Source of the DNA: Sphingobacterium sp. UT-1RO-CII-1
Lineage (GTDB): Bacteria > Bacteroidota > Bacteroidia > Sphingobacteriales > Sphingobacteriaceae
Length of the DNA: 64,000 nucleotides
Assembly (NCBI RefSeq): GCF_026711005.1
Contig: NZ_JAPPVJ010000002.1
Span: 372,001 to 436,000 of the forward strand
Reading direction: 5' to 3'
Shown here: positions 54,266 to 64,000 of the stretch, piece by piece
Layout: each line of letters opens with the position of its first letter
Position numbering within the stretch: position 1 is the stretch's first letter
Notes under the pieces: model-generated
Told to the model about the DNA's origin: nothing
The model's input: only the letters and a program-made list of their open reading frames with translations
The model's database searches: none
Translations under genes and position numbers: made by a program

Positions 54266-55525
54266 TTAAGGTAGTTTCCAAAAAGTAACTTCTGAGAACG
54301 ACATTGATACTTTAGAATACCTCGGATCTGAGTTCCAATTTTCTATACATTTGACCCGATAATAACGAGCCGAAGGAACCGCAGCGGGATCCGTATAAAT
54401 ATTATCCCCATTCGGATATTCTCTTACCATATCTGCCTCCGTTTTAAGGAATGAAGAATTATCTACTTCCCCTATTTTCACCCAATTATTCCAACCATCT
54501 TTCGCTTGTGGAGCCTCTTTACCTGTATATGCCCAAAGCTCTGTTTTCATGGGACAGTAATCATAATAAGGCCAATATAGACCTGTACGATACCTTCCTA
54601 CACGGACTGAGCTCCCCAGATCTAACGTTAACCAAGTTGCATCTCCGGTTCCATCGGAAGTAGGGTCCCATACCGTCACCGAACCCCATCCAGCTTCACT
54701 AGCCCAAGATGTTTCTGTTTGACTAAATGTTTTACCCCAGCGCCCATCCCATAAGACAGAAAAACCTCCACTATTAGGGGGATCAAATCCATCTACAAAA
54801 AAGGCGGCATAAGGTTTCGGGAGTTCCATAACCAATTTTAATGGGTCTAAAGCAAAATCAACAATAGACTGAAAGGTATCCAATGCTGCAGATTCGGGTA
54901 AAAATTGAGTTATCAGCTTCAAATTACGTTCTGTATTAACTGCTTCCAATAGAACTGTATTCTCTTTATTGCCTACTATTACTGTTTTTTCTTGCCCCAT
55001 ATTGTTTTCATAGACAACCTTAGTCTGGAACGAAGACAAGACGGAATCTGCCCACAAGATCTTAATATCTCCTCGCTCGTCCACAACTTCGTAATCCGCA
55101 ATCTTACGATTATTCAATATAGTAGCATACCGAGAACCAAATGTTCTTCCCGTAAGATAAACAGGAACGGATCGATTACCGTATTTATCATACGTATATA
55201 TCTCAAAATTATATACATTCTCAGGAAGATTATCAATTATAGTACTGACACGATTGTTTTGCAAATTTTCTCTTTCAATCTCAATCAACACAGAGTCTTT
55301 ACGCAGATTCCAAAAAACAATTGCTTTACTGATATTAGGATCGGGACCTAATAGGAACTCAATTTTCAGTCTATTTTCCCCGCCAGCATAAGACGCTTCT
55401 TTAGCCTTGCCTGCGTATCTTACCTCGCCAGAATTACCAAATTGTAAAGGATCTATAGCATCTGTACAAGCTCCTAAGCAAGATAACATAACCATAATAC
55501 AATATAGCCTGATTATATTTTTCAT
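54266..55525 (-). CDS. DUF4998 plus discoidin-like lipoprotein
   Basis: The 419-aa lipoprotein has a signal ending LGAC (Cys20). An N-terminal DUF4998 domain (about 25-220, with YAGKAKEASYAGGENRLKI and FEIYTYDKYGNRSVPVYLTG) precedes a C-terminal F5/8 discoidin-like carbohydrate-binding domain (about 265-419) with WLTLDLGSSVRVGRYRT and YYRVKCIENWN. It is likely a surface glycan-binding protein of the SusCD locus. It shows the same C-terminal architecture as the next gene. Confidence 0.75.
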   Translation of the reverse strand: MKNIIRLYCIMVMLSCLGACTDAIDPLQFGNSGEVRYAGKAKEASYAGGENRLKIEFLLGPDPNISKAIVFWNLRKDSVLIEIERENLQNNRVSTIIDNLPENVYNFEIYTYDKYGNRSVPVYLTGRTFGSRYATILNNRKIADYEVVDERGDIKILWADSVLSSFQTKVVYENNMGQEKTVIVGNKENTVLLEAVNTERNLKLITQFLPESAALDTFQSIVDFALDPLKLVMELPKPYAAFFVDGFDPPNSGGFSVLWDGRWGKTFSQTETSWASEAGWGSVTVWDPTSDGTGDATWLTLDLGSSVRVGRYRTGLYWPYYDYCPMKTELWAYTGKEAPQAKDGWNNWVKIGEVDNSSFLKTEADMVREYPNGDNIYTDPAAVPSARYYRVKCIENWNSDPRYSKVSMSFSEVTFWKLP

Positions 55526-55553
55526 AATATTTTTCTATTAAAATAGCTAACAA

Positions 55554-56819
55554 TTATTCTATCGGCTGACCAAAAACACTAACTTCTGCAAGCGATATAT
55601 TTTCTCGCCCATCCCATGATTCTTTCACTTTGAAACGAATATATCGAATAGCCTGTGAAGGGGGATTAAGTGTTATTATGTCGCCTGCCTCCCAGCTTGT
55701 TTTGTCGTCCCCTGCATCTCCTCCTCTATCGCTTGGCTTGACATTCTCGACTTCACTAAGTAATGTCCAATTATGCCAAGCGCCCATACCAATAGGAAGT
55801 GTACTCTCCGTATAATCAACCAACCCATACACTTCATATTTTTTTGGTGCATATTGCGAAAATGGATAGTAATGATTCATTCTGATCCGACTGATATTAG
55901 CAACCTGACCTAAATCTATGGTAAATGTACCGGGCTCATCAAGAGTACCATACACACTTAAGTGTCTCCAATCATTTCCATTTCCACTATAAGGACTTTC
56001 AAAAGCACCAGACCAAATACCATCCCACAGATTGCCAGCATTATTATAATAATCATTTGACTGCTCTGTATCATTGATGAGCATTACACCTTTGAATTTC
56101 TTTTTATCCAACATAACCTCTAGTACCGGTTTAATATCGGCATAACTCGTATCGGAATAATGATTCCATCGATCACGAATATAGACACCAAATCTTTTTT
56201 CTTCAGGCGGATACCCCCAAAAAAGAATACGACCATCAATATCTTTCGTGTAATGGGAATCTAGCTCTTCAAATTCACCTTGATCATTAATAGTTCCCAG
56301 AAAAAATGCTAAATCAGAACCTGATTGATTTTCGAAACGCACATCGACTCCCCCCAATCCGCTAGATAATGTCATCGTCTCAAACACACGTAGGTAAGGT
56401 GGTGTTAAGGGTTCAATATGTACAATAACGGGATCGGATCTTACCCCTGATTTACTTACGCTATACAATTTCACTTCTTGCAAAGCGGTACTCGCTAATC
56501 CTGTGATATTAATAGTATCTCGGTAGGAAGAGGATTTGAAATTCAATTTTTCATGATCCGAAATCTCTACAAGAGCTTCTACATAGGAAAGATGACTATC
56601 TGAAGGCAAATCGTACACTAAATCCGCACCGCCAGGCGTAGGGATTACGTGAACATTTTGTACCATACCCGGGACTTCTTGTCCAGCCTCTATCGGTTTA
56701 TTAAACTCTTCTTTGCAACCGAAAATAAAAAACAATAAAACAAAGCAGAGCAAAAATTTCGAAGCCTGTATTGCACATAAGGCCTGCTTATTATTGATAT
56801 AATAATTTAATCTATACAT
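55554..56819 (-). CDS. DUF4959/DUF5000-type discoidin-like lipoprotein
   Basis: The 421-aa lipoprotein has a lipobox FIFGC at residue 35. A DUF4959-type domain (VPGMVQNVHVIPTPGGADL) and a second Fn3/Ig-like domain precede a C-terminal DUF5000 discoidin-like domain with FTIDLGQVANISRIRMNHYY and IRYIRFKVKESWDG. It is likely a surface glycan-binding protein, directly after SusD. It is a paralogue of the following lipoprotein in its C-terminal third. Confidence 0.75.
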   Translation of the reverse strand: MYRLNYYINNKQALCAIQASKFLLCFVLLFFIFGCKEEFNKPIEAGQEVPGMVQNVHVIPTPGGADLVYDLPSDSHLSYVEALVEISDHEKLNFKSSSYRDTINITGLASTALQEVKLYSVSKSGVRSDPVIVHIEPLTPPYLRVFETMTLSSGLGGVDVRFENQSGSDLAFFLGTINDQGEFEELDSHYTKDIDGRILFWGYPPEEKRFGVYIRDRWNHYSDTSYADIKPVLEVMLDKKKFKGVMLINDTEQSNDYYNNAGNLWDGIWSGAFESPYSGNGNDWRHLSVYGTLDEPGTFTIDLGQVANISRIRMNHYYPFSQYAPKKYEVYGLVDYTESTLPIGMGAWHNWTLLSEVENVKPSDRGGDAGDDKTSWEAGDIITLNPPSQAIRYIRFKVKESWDGRENISLAEVSVFGQPIE

Positions 56820-56855
56820 GATTTCTCTTTTGTTTGGACAAATTTGGACGATTCA

Positions 56856-58763
56856 TTACCAACCCGGATTCTGAACAAGCTTCGGGTTTCGTAGCAAAGC
56901 ACTTAATGATATAGGCCACAGATAGTCTCGTGGAGCTACAAACTTTTGTTCAAAAACTTTCCCTACCTGATAATATTCTTCAGCATTCTTACCAATAAAA
57001 TTCCAGCCTCTTACATCTTTATTTAAAAAGTCTGCTGCTTTCTTCCAGCGCTTCAAATCCCATAAACGATGTCCTTCAAACGCAAGTTCAATCTCCCGTT
57101 CTTGATGAATAATTTCCCTTAACCCGTCCTTGGTATTGGGCTTTCCTGAATTCGATGAAAACTGTGCCCAAGACGCAACAACCCCCTGTAATCCGGAACG
57201 TTTTCGTATTTCATCCAATTGATTGATAGCCTCAGCTGGTCGTCCCATTTCATTCAATGATTCTGCATAAAGCAATTTTAAATCAGCTAATCTCATTTCA
57301 GGCCAAGAATATGTACGTGTATTTGCACCGCTTTGATTATGTGTATATTCCCAGTTAATTAATTTACGAATCCAATAGCCTGTGACTGTACTCCAGCCCT
57401 GCTGCCCGGTTGTACCATTTTCATCGTAAAACAACGCTCTAATCTTATGAGGAGCCTCATCACTCAGTGTGTTTTTCATGAAGACAACCGCACCGTCAAA
57501 CATCAGACTGGCGTAAAACCTATTCTCACGATGTTGATTGATTAAAGCTGTACTATACCCTTCAATAAGGTTATACCGCTGATCGCTACCTGTTGACGAT
57601 GTATTATAACGCCTTTCATAACGATTGGTATTCCTCCAGGTTATATCTTCATCAATAGGCACTCCATTTTCAGTATAGAAACGTTCAACCATATTCATTG
57701 AAACAGAAAAAACAGAATGTTGAAATGGATTACGTCCGCCAGAAATCATGCGAGGTACAGATGTTTCTGCCTGCAAAACAATATTTTGATAACTATCCAT
57801 ATATCTGCCCCATATTATCTCCGTATTGAAACGATCCGTGAGCGCACCACGAAAATTCATCTGATAGCGAGTGGGATCATGGATATCGACAGCCTCTGTA
57901 AAATAATACAATTTTGCGCCCGAAATATTTTCTAAGGCTTGTTCACAGGCATTAACTGCTTCCTGCCATTGATTTGCCTCATACTGCTGGGAAAATAGCA
58001 ACTGACCACTATGATCTGCATATCCCTGATAATCGGGATTGCCATTAAAAAGAGGGCTTGCCGCTGTCACCCATAACCTTGCTTTAAGCATATATGCAGC
58101 AGCTTTTGTAACACGACCAGCTTCTTCTGCAGTATTCTGAATAACTACAGGCAGATCTGCTGCTGATTCATCCAATAAACCTGAAATATATTTTACAACT
58201 TCATCTACGGGAGCACGCGAAACCAACACTTCATTTACGTCAGAACTAATATCAAGATTAACATCAATGATGGGAATCGGGCCATACATCCTGAACAAAA
58301 TAAAATGGTAATAAGCCTTCAAAAATTTCGCTTCTGCCAACCAGCGTTTTCTAAGCGACATCTCTAATTCCGGAACCCGCGACGTTTTACTCATTTCCTC
58401 AATAAACACGTTGCAATCTCTAATAGCTTTAAACATATCGCCATCCCAAAAATTCTCGTATGGCGAATTTATATTTTGTTCGCCCCTAGCAATTCGAATA
58501 CCAGGACTGCGGTCGTAATTATTGCCAATATCGTAAGTCCACACATCATCACCTCCTAAGAAGGTTAATGTCCTCCTACTATCATGATGAACAGCAGGCG
58601 CATAGGAATATAATGTCGCGACATAACGTTCAGCTTCCTTCCTGTTAGCAAAGATGTGGTCGATATTGGCAATGTTGTCAGGCAAGATATCTAAATAACT
58701 ATTACAACCGCTTACAGTAATCATGAAGAACAGAGCGACAGCACATTTCTTTATGGATTCCAT
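56856..58763 (-). CDS. susD: SusD/RagB-family nutrient-binding lipoprotein
   Basis: SusD proteins sit on the outside of the outer membrane and form the lid of the SusC channel. From the ATG at 58763 the protein has about 635 residues, a signal ending in VSGC (Cys20), and the SusD pattern: SYLDILPDNIANIDHIFANR, the TPR-like helices and the C-terminal IRKRSG, EREIELAFEGHRLWDLKRWK and YLWPI. An upstream ATG at 58802 adds 13 residues and cannot be excluded. It is preceded by SusC. Confidence 0.9.
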   Translation of the reverse strand: MESIKKCAVALFFMITVSGCNSYLDILPDNIANIDHIFANRKEAERYVATLYSYAPAVHHDSRRTLTFLGGDDVWTYDIGNNYDRSPGIRIARGEQNINSPYENFWDGDMFKAIRDCNVFIEEMSKTSRVPELEMSLRKRWLAEAKFLKAYYHFILFRMYGPIPIIDVNLDISSDVNEVLVSRAPVDEVVKYISGLLDESAADLPVVIQNTAEEAGRVTKAAAYMLKARLWVTAASPLFNGNPDYQGYADHSGQLLFSQQYEANQWQEAVNACEQALENISGAKLYYFTEAVDIHDPTRYQMNFRGALTDRFNTEIIWGRYMDSYQNIVLQAETSVPRMISGGRNPFQHSVFSVSMNMVERFYTENGVPIDEDITWRNTNRYERRYNTSSTGSDQRYNLIEGYSTALINQHRENRFYASLMFDGAVVFMKNTLSDEAPHKIRALFYDENGTTGQQGWSTVTGYWIRKLINWEYTHNQSGANTRTYSWPEMRLADLKLLYAESLNEMGRPAEAINQLDEIRKRSGLQGVVASWAQFSSNSGKPNTKDGLREIIHQEREIELAFEGHRLWDLKRWKKAADFLNKDVRGWNFIGKNAEEYYQVGKVFEQKFVAPRDYLWPISLSALLRNPKLVQNPGW

Positions 58764-58817
58764 ATATTTCTTTAATGGTTTATATTTATTGATTATACTC
58801 ATTGCATTTTTTTTAGG

Positions 58818-61800
58818 TTAAAAACTAACTTGAACACCAAGATTCACAACACGCTGTAAAGGATATCCCATTCCATTACCCTTCATTTCAGCGTCCCATA
58901 ATTTAAATTTACTTAACTTGAATAAGTTAGACCCGCTTGCATATACCCTAAACCCATCAAACTTTAATCGTTCTTTCACCCACTTACCTTTGGGTTGATA
59001 CCCCAATTCTACAGATGCAAGTTTAAAGAATGAACCATCCCGTAGCCACCAACTAGAATTACGATTATTATTGGTGATTAATTCAGTTGATAGCCTTGGA
59101 AAGAAAGCATAAGGATCACGATTGGTTTCCGACCAGTGATTTGCTGATACTACGTCCAGCAATCCGTTCACATACCCTCCTTCTCTGACAAAAGGCGTAA
59201 TACTTGCTGCATCAACCATGAATGATACGCGCGCAATTCCTGAAAAAAAGGCACTCAGATCAAAATCTTTATATCCTAACGAAAAACCAAACCCGTAGTT
59301 GATCTCAGGCTGTGTTGGATAGCCCATGGGCACCATATCATTATCGTTGATGACACCATCGCCATTAACATCCCGATACTTAATATCTCCCGCCATATAA
59401 TCCCCAAATTGTTCAGGCGAGTTAGCTACATCTTCTTCATCGATAAATAAACGTTCAGCAACATATCCCCACATTGTATTCCAAGGGTAACCTATTTTAG
59501 ATCGATGTGCAATATTTTCAGGATAATTAGGTTCTTCATATATAACTGTTTTGTTTCTAGAATAGGTAAATGTTCCGCGTACTGTTGCCCATAAATCAGG
59601 ACCAAAACTCTTGTTGTAATCGATTGCTGTTTCAAAACCACGGGACTCTAGCCCTCCAACATTAGCCCGCACAACAGAACGAAGCCCCATTGTAGTGGGA
59701 ATATCGTTTCTAATCATTAGGATACTGTTACGCCTGTCTTTAAAAAAGTCGACTTCTACATTCAACCCGTTTAATACACCTATCTCGAAAGCTAGGTTTG
59801 TTTTGTTTGCACGCTCCCAGGTAACTCCTGGATTACCATATCGAGATATAGCTACCGTTGTAAACTTCTTACCATAATCTGTCCCAAAGGCAATAGATCC
59901 CGCATCCATATTCATCATATTCAGGTAGAAAAACCGTTCCTCTCCATAATCAAACCAGTTTGTAAGTTCATCATTACCAACGAGACCATGAGACAAACGA
60001 ACCTTAAGTTTATTCAAGAAGTCTACATTTTTCATAAAAGGTTCATTGGCAACATTCCATGCCACACCAACAGATGGGAAAAAACCCCATCTATTATGTT
60101 TATCAAAACGTTCGGAAGCATTATAGCCAAAATTGAATTCGCCCATATAACGGTTGTCGTACCCATATGTCAAACGACCCGATAAACTAACATTACGTTG
60201 AGGCAAGGAACGCTCAAGATTACCCGCATTAGATAGCTTTTTCTCCCGAATAAAGCCTAATACTGTACCACCAACATTGTGAACGTTGTTATATGTTTTC
60301 TCGTATGCCAGTGAACCCTGAATCCAGTTTTCATTCCAAACGGATTTGCCTCCTTCAGAGTATCCTAAATACTCACGCCCAGAATTTTCATTAAGCGCAA
60401 CAATATCTTTTACGTGTCCACGATTTAACTCATCTTCTACAGCAGTGTAATAAAAAGGAACAACAGACCTACTGAGCGAACTTCTAGTACTTCGTTTAGT
60501 ATAAACCATAAATTGACCTTTTAAACCGTCAGTGAGGAAAGCAAAATCCTGACTAAGGTCAAACTGTGCTACAAAATTTGACGTATTTTCTTCACTATAT
60601 CCCGATAAAGCATTAGCATAAGGGTTGTAGAACAAATCTGTCTCAGACTCTGAGTTTGCTGACATTCGAGCATTTCCGAACAATGGGTGGCGCACCCAAG
60701 AGCGATACCCTTGATCGTAAACCGCAGGAAACATAACAGGATTGGCTTTCAACATACTTTTAAACACATCAGATCCTGTCCCTACAGCCGGACCATTTAA
60801 CCCATCAAAAAGACCATTAATACGGACAGTAGCATTTGTGGAGCTGGTAAGCTTGATATCAATGTTAGAACGTATTTCCAAACTCTGACTCTGCACATTC
60901 GTTTCAAAATCATTAATCTTATGGGTCTTTAACATACCATCATCAAAGCGATAGGAAGACGATAAATAGTATTTTGCGATATCACTCCCACCTGAAACAT
61001 TCAGATTAACACGATGATTCTGTGTAAAATCACGAATCATGATATCACGCCAGTTATTAGTTGGATATAATAGGCTATTAGCTCCTGCCTTCGTTTTATC
61101 AATTTTATCGAAACTATATAATCGCTGCTTTCCCCTAGTTAACGAAGCTTCGTTAGCAAGCTCCATATAAGAGATATTATCAGCCAGATTATACTCTTGC
61201 GCATTTGTAGATAAAGAAGATTCATAACGAATATTAAATTTTGTTTTACCAACTAACCCACTTTTAGTGGATATCAAAATTACGCCATTAGCACCTCTAC
61301 TACCGTACATTGAGGTGGCTGTTGCATCTTTAAGGATCGAAAAACCTTCAATATCATCTGGCTGTATGCGTGCTAACTCTGTAGTTGTTGACTCTATACC
61401 ATTTATCAATATTAGGGGATTGACTTTGCCTGTCCCAAATGAACCTACACCACGGATAAAGAATTCAGCATTATCTCTCCCAGGCTCGCCCGAAGTCTGA
61501 TAACTGATAAGCCCTGCAACTCGCCCTTGAAGCATGGAAGTCAGATTACTGGTCGGTCCTCTCAATTCCTTTGGGCTCACTGTTGACACAGAACCTACAA
61601 CAGTATTTTTTCGTTCTCGACCCCATGCCGTCACAACCACTTCATCGAGGTTGTCGTTTCTTGTTTGAAGCACTACGAACAGATCAATACCTTTATCATC
61701 TTTAACGATAATATTTTCCTCTCTATGGGTTATATATGATATATGTCCTATTTCTAACGTATATGTGCCTGGAGATATATTGATTGTAAAACTCCCATCG

Positions 61801-62276
61801 GTTTCCGACTTACCTACATAATCTGTCTGGAGAATCTTAAGAGCTGCATCAGCTATTGGCTTACCATTATTATCTTCTATCTTTCCAGTAATTTTACCCT
61901 TTGTTTGTGATGTATTTACAAGTGTTTTCGTTGATTTAACGGCCTTCTCCTCAATAAGAAAATGAGAGTTTTGACGTGTGTATTTCAAATTCGTTTTTTT
62001 GAGGATAGCATCTAGCGCCTCTTCCACCGAAATTTCCTTCGCTGACAGAGAAACTTTTACAGTATTATATTTTTGAATATCCTCTCCGTAAGAAAAAATA
62101 AAACCTGTCTTTTTATGCAGTGTAACAAATGCTTCTTTAATTGAAGTATCAATAAGTTCAACTGCTATTTTCTGCTTGAGATCCTGAGCGAAAATTTTGC
62201 TACATAACACAAATAGCACAAAAGCTAACATCAGGAAAAGTCGTGAAAAGCGAAGTAGGTATACTACTTTTTGCAT
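58818..62276 (-). CDS. susC: SusC/RagA-type TonB-dependent receptor with STN domain
   Basis: The 1152-aa outer-membrane transporter has a signal peptide ending in IFAQ, an STN/secretin signalling domain (about 33-113, IAVELIDTSIKEAFVTLHKK), a CarboxypepD_reg domain (about 127-205), the SusC plug with VVVTAWGRERKNTVVGS and LILINGIESTT, and a TonB-dependent barrel ending in VVNLGVQVSF. The STN domain is the mark of transporters that signal to FecR anti-sigma factors. It forms the SusCD complex with the following gene. Confidence 0.92.
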   Translation of the reverse strand: MQKVVYLLRFSRLFLMLAFVLFVLCSKIFAQDLKQKIAVELIDTSIKEAFVTLHKKTGFIFSYGEDIQKYNTVKVSLSAKEISVEEALDAILKKTNLKYTRQNSHFLIEEKAVKSTKTLVNTSQTKGKITGKIEDNNGKPIADAALKILQTDYVGKSETDGSFTINISPGTYTLEIGHISYITHREENIIVKDDKGIDLFVVLQTRNDNLDEVVVTAWGRERKNTVVGSVSTVSPKELRGPTSNLTSMLQGRVAGLISYQTSGEPGRDNAEFFIRGVGSFGTGKVNPLILINGIESTTTELARIQPDDIEGFSILKDATATSMYGSRGANGVILISTKSGLVGKTKFNIRYESSLSTNAQEYNLADNISYMELANEASLTRGKQRLYSFDKIDKTKAGANSLLYPTNNWRDIMIRDFTQNHRVNLNVSGGSDIAKYYLSSSYRFDDGMLKTHKINDFETNVQSQSLEIRSNIDIKLTSSTNATVRINGLFDGLNGPAVGTGSDVFKSMLKANPVMFPAVYDQGYRSWVRHPLFGNARMSANSESETDLFYNPYANALSGYSEENTSNFVAQFDLSQDFAFLTDGLKGQFMVYTKRSTRSSLSRSVVPFYYTAVEDELNRGHVKDIVALNENSGREYLGYSEGGKSVWNENWIQGSLAYEKTYNNVHNVGGTVLGFIREKKLSNAGNLERSLPQRNVSLSGRLTYGYDNRYMGEFNFGYNASERFDKHNRWGFFPSVGVAWNVANEPFMKNVDFLNKLKVRLSHGLVGNDELTNWFDYGEERFFYLNMMNMDAGSIAFGTDYGKKFTTVAISRYGNPGVTWERANKTNLAFEIGVLNGLNVEVDFFKDRRNSILMIRNDIPTTMGLRSVVRANVGGLESRGFETAIDYNKSFGPDLWATVRGTFTYSRNKTVIYEEPNYPENIAHRSKIGYPWNTMWGYVAERLFIDEEDVANSPEQFGDYMAGDIKYRDVNGDGVINDNDMVPMGYPTQPEINYGFGFSLGYKDFDLSAFFSGIARVSFMVDAASITPFVREGGYVNGLLDVVSANHWSETNRDPYAFFPRLSTELITNNNRNSSWWLRDGSFFKLASVELGYQPKGKWVKERLKFDGFRVYASGSNLFKLSKFKLWDAEMKGNGMGYPLQRVVNLGVQVSF

Positions 62277-62404
62277 ATGTTTGTGATTAATATGGTTTGA
62301 TTCAATGTATTTGTTTTAATTCCATATCTTTTAGATCATAATCTGATTTTGGTCTAAAAATCTATGTAAAGCCAAGCTAAGTATCAATTATATGGCTTTT
62401 TTCA

Positions 62405-62428
62405 ACGTCCCCATGCTATTGGGGGCGT
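62405..62428. terminator. Hairpin between fecR and susC
   Basis: ACGTCCCCA (62405-62413) and TGGGGGCGT (62420-62428) pair with one G-U in the plus sense, or one A-C mismatch in minus-strand RNA. It is 37 bp after the fecR stop, so it could attenuate read-through into susC. Confidence 0.5.
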
Positions 62429-62464
62429 ATTTTTATGTATGGTTTTTTATAGTAGTTTATTTCA

Positions 62465-63442
62465 TCAGCCTCCTATTTTATAAATATGATAATTGACACC
62501 ATCTGATGTAGTATAAGTGAACTTTCCGATTTTACTGATTATACCGAAAACCTGATCAAGTGTCTCATTATCACCAAACATTGTACTTATCTTCTTTTTC
62601 TTTAAATTGTCATCCGTAACAATAATCTTTACTCCAAATCGTCTTTCTAAAATGTTAAACACTTCATATAATTCATGATCATCAAATACTAAACTGCCTC
62701 CCTGCCATTGTTCGAGCATATACACATCTATTTTGTTCAAAACAGATCGTTCATTCACGCCATCCCATATCAATTCTTCTCCTGGTGCCAGGGTTGAGAT
62801 AGATACTTCTCTCCCCTTAAGTCGTCGCTCTATTCCAACTTTGCCGGTGGCTACAGAAATTTTAACATTATTTTTATCGAAAGCTTCTACTTTAAATGAT
62901 GTTCCAAGAACCTTCGTGAGTATACCTTGTGATGACACAATGAATTCCTTCTCAACATTTCGTTTAACTTTAAAGAAAGCTTCACCGATTAAATCAACGG
63001 AACGTACTTTTCTATCAAACGTTACAGGATAGCGAACACTACCAGCTGCACCCAAATAAACCTCTGAGCTATCAGGCAAAATAAAACACAATGGCTTGCC
63101 ACTTTCATTAGTTTTTGTCACATAAATTAGATCTTCATTATTCTGGGAAGTATTTATTAAAAACAATACTAAACATATCATGACGAATGCAATAAATATA
63201 GCCGCATACGGTAGCAGATTTTTTCTCAAAATTCTATACCATGGTTGCTCTATGCTAAACTGTCTATTGAAAATTTTATTTACCTCAATATCCAGCTTCT
63301 TAAGTGCACGTTTATCTAACTTATCAAGTTCAATGGGCTCTTGTTCGTGATGCTTAAACCAAGCTTCAATCAATCTTTTTTCCGACTCCGAAGCTTCACC
63401 CATTTCATAGCGTCTAAAAAGTTCTTTTATCTTGTTGTTCAT
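62465..63442 (-). CDS. fecR: FecR-family anti-sigma factor
   Basis: The 325-aa protein has a cytoplasmic N-terminal anti-sigma helix region (YEMGEASESEKRLIEAWFKH), a transmembrane helix (about 74-94) and a periplasmic FecR domain (about 110-215, with FKVKRNVEKEFIVSSQGILT and GTSFKVEAFD). A C-terminal STN-like DUF4974 domain (about 255-322) includes FDDHELYEVFNILERRFGVK. It should couple the STN domain of SusC to the ECF sigma factor encoded at 51050. Confidence 0.9.
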   Translation of the reverse strand: MNNKIKELFRRYEMGEASESEKRLIEAWFKHHEQEPIELDKLDKRALKKLDIEVNKIFNRQFSIEQPWYRILRKNLLPYAAIFIAFVMICLVLFLINTSQNNEDLIYVTKTNESGKPLCFILPDSSEVYLGAAGSVRYPVTFDRKVRSVDLIGEAFFKVKRNVEKEFIVSSQGILTKVLGTSFKVEAFDKNNVKISVATGKVGIERRLKGREVSISTLAPGEELIWDGVNERSVLNKIDVYMLEQWQGGSLVFDDHELYEVFNILERRFGVKIIVTDDNLKKKKISTMFGDNETLDQVFGIISKIGKFTYTTSDGVNYHIYKIGG

Positions 63443-64000
63443 TTTGCTCTTTACCTATAACTCGCAGCAGGGAACAGAATGTCCTTTAAATAAATGTTAA
63501 ACTTTTGTTAAATAATTGCTTTTTTATCTAAAATACCTTAATGACATGTTAGAATAAGAAGATTGAAAGAAATGATCAGAAAGTTTTAAAAGATATAGTC
63601 TAATGGAAAAAAGGGAAACTATTGGGCAATACGTAGCCAAAAATTGTGATAAACTAAATTATTAATATCAACAAGATATTTCCCTTAGAGCTTCTCAATA
63701 TATGCATCAGTATTTTACTGATAAGAAATCACAATAAGATCATCTCTGTTATTAATAGGCTTCAGAATAGCGTTTTTTAGCAAAAAAACTTACACACGTT
63801 CTATCAACTATAGATTCATTCATATAAGCTTACGAAAAATAAAAACCTAACTATTTACTGCCTTAGTTCACCATCCCATACTTAGAGATATATCACGTAT
63901 AAGACATACAAATATATTACGTATAACACTAAACCCATTCTCAAAAAAAGAATAATTATTTCTCTTTAAAAAAAGCAATCGGTTGCCTGTTAACAAGTCA
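63443..64000. other. Upstream region of the locus
   Basis: About 560 AT-rich bases with no coding frame. The right end has two 15-bp copies differing by one base, ATATATCACGTATAA (63888-63902) and ATATATTACGTATAA (63912-63926), 24 bp apart. These could be regulator sites or a short tandem duplication. Confidence 0.5.

Overview
The window looks like a chromosomal segment from a Bacteroidota bacterium, most likely a Sphingobacteriaceae member close to Sphingobacterium. The evidence is a SusC/SusD locus with an ECF sigma factor and a FecR anti-sigma factor, a type IX secretion plug protein, a GLPGLI protein, a FeoB-associated Cys-rich peptide, an almost complete lack of Shine-Dalgarno sites, and repeated TAnnTTTG promoter boxes. 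The genus is an inference from gene content; there is no rRNA here to confirm it.

Layout. 1-1.9 kb is a graveyard of broken toxin-antitoxin and defence genes (AbiEi-like start at the edge, DUF1016, RhuM and ATPase/Fic-type tails), followed by an intact RhuM-Fic protein. 3.2-8.5 kb is accessory DNA: a lipoprotein hydrolase, a small secreted protein, an Rpn-type nuclease with a duplicated tail fragment, an orphan GHKL ATPase and a ParDE pair. 8.6-25.7 kb is mostly core: RlmF, GlmM, PAP2 phosphatase, ZIP transporter, MarR regulator divergent from feoA-feoB-Cys-rich peptide, T9SS plug, amino-acid permease, class IV aminotransferase, RluD-like enzyme, D-cysteine desulfhydrase-like enzyme, a sugar-kinase-like pair, a CNNM/CorC protein and a GH25 lysozyme.

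25.9-29.4 kb has a tRNA-Ser(UGA) whose 3' end is repeated twice downstream next to an exact 107-bp duplication, followed by two island-type genes, one with two NTase-like plus HEPN units. 29.6-34.9 kb carries an XRE regulator and a group of antibiotic and stress type genes: Bcr-like MFS pump, GNAT, Crp regulator, chloramphenicol acetyltransferase, methyltransferase and VOC protein. 35.2-37.9 kb is an arsenic locus (arsR, DUF6428, arsC-type phosphatase, acr3) with two matching operator palindromes. 38-45.5 kb holds small stress and envelope proteins plus a 1-kb non-coding stretch full of short stem-loops.

45.5-49.3 kb encodes a TonB-receptor-like outer-membrane protein, a GLPGLI protein and a twice-frameshifted small Cys-containing secreted peptide. 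50.0-63.4 kb, all on the minus strand, is a polysaccharide-utilisation-type locus: FecR, an STN-containing SusC, SusD, two discoidin-like lipoproteins, a DUF4855 lipoprotein, a secreted metallo-beta-lactamase-fold protein, an ECF sigma factor, a DUF5808 mini-protein and a DUF1080 protein. The STN-SusC, FecR and sigma factor are likely to form one trans-envelope signalling chain that switches the locus on when its substrate is imported. No classical glycoside hydrolase is visible in it, so its degradative chemistry is the least familiar part of the window.
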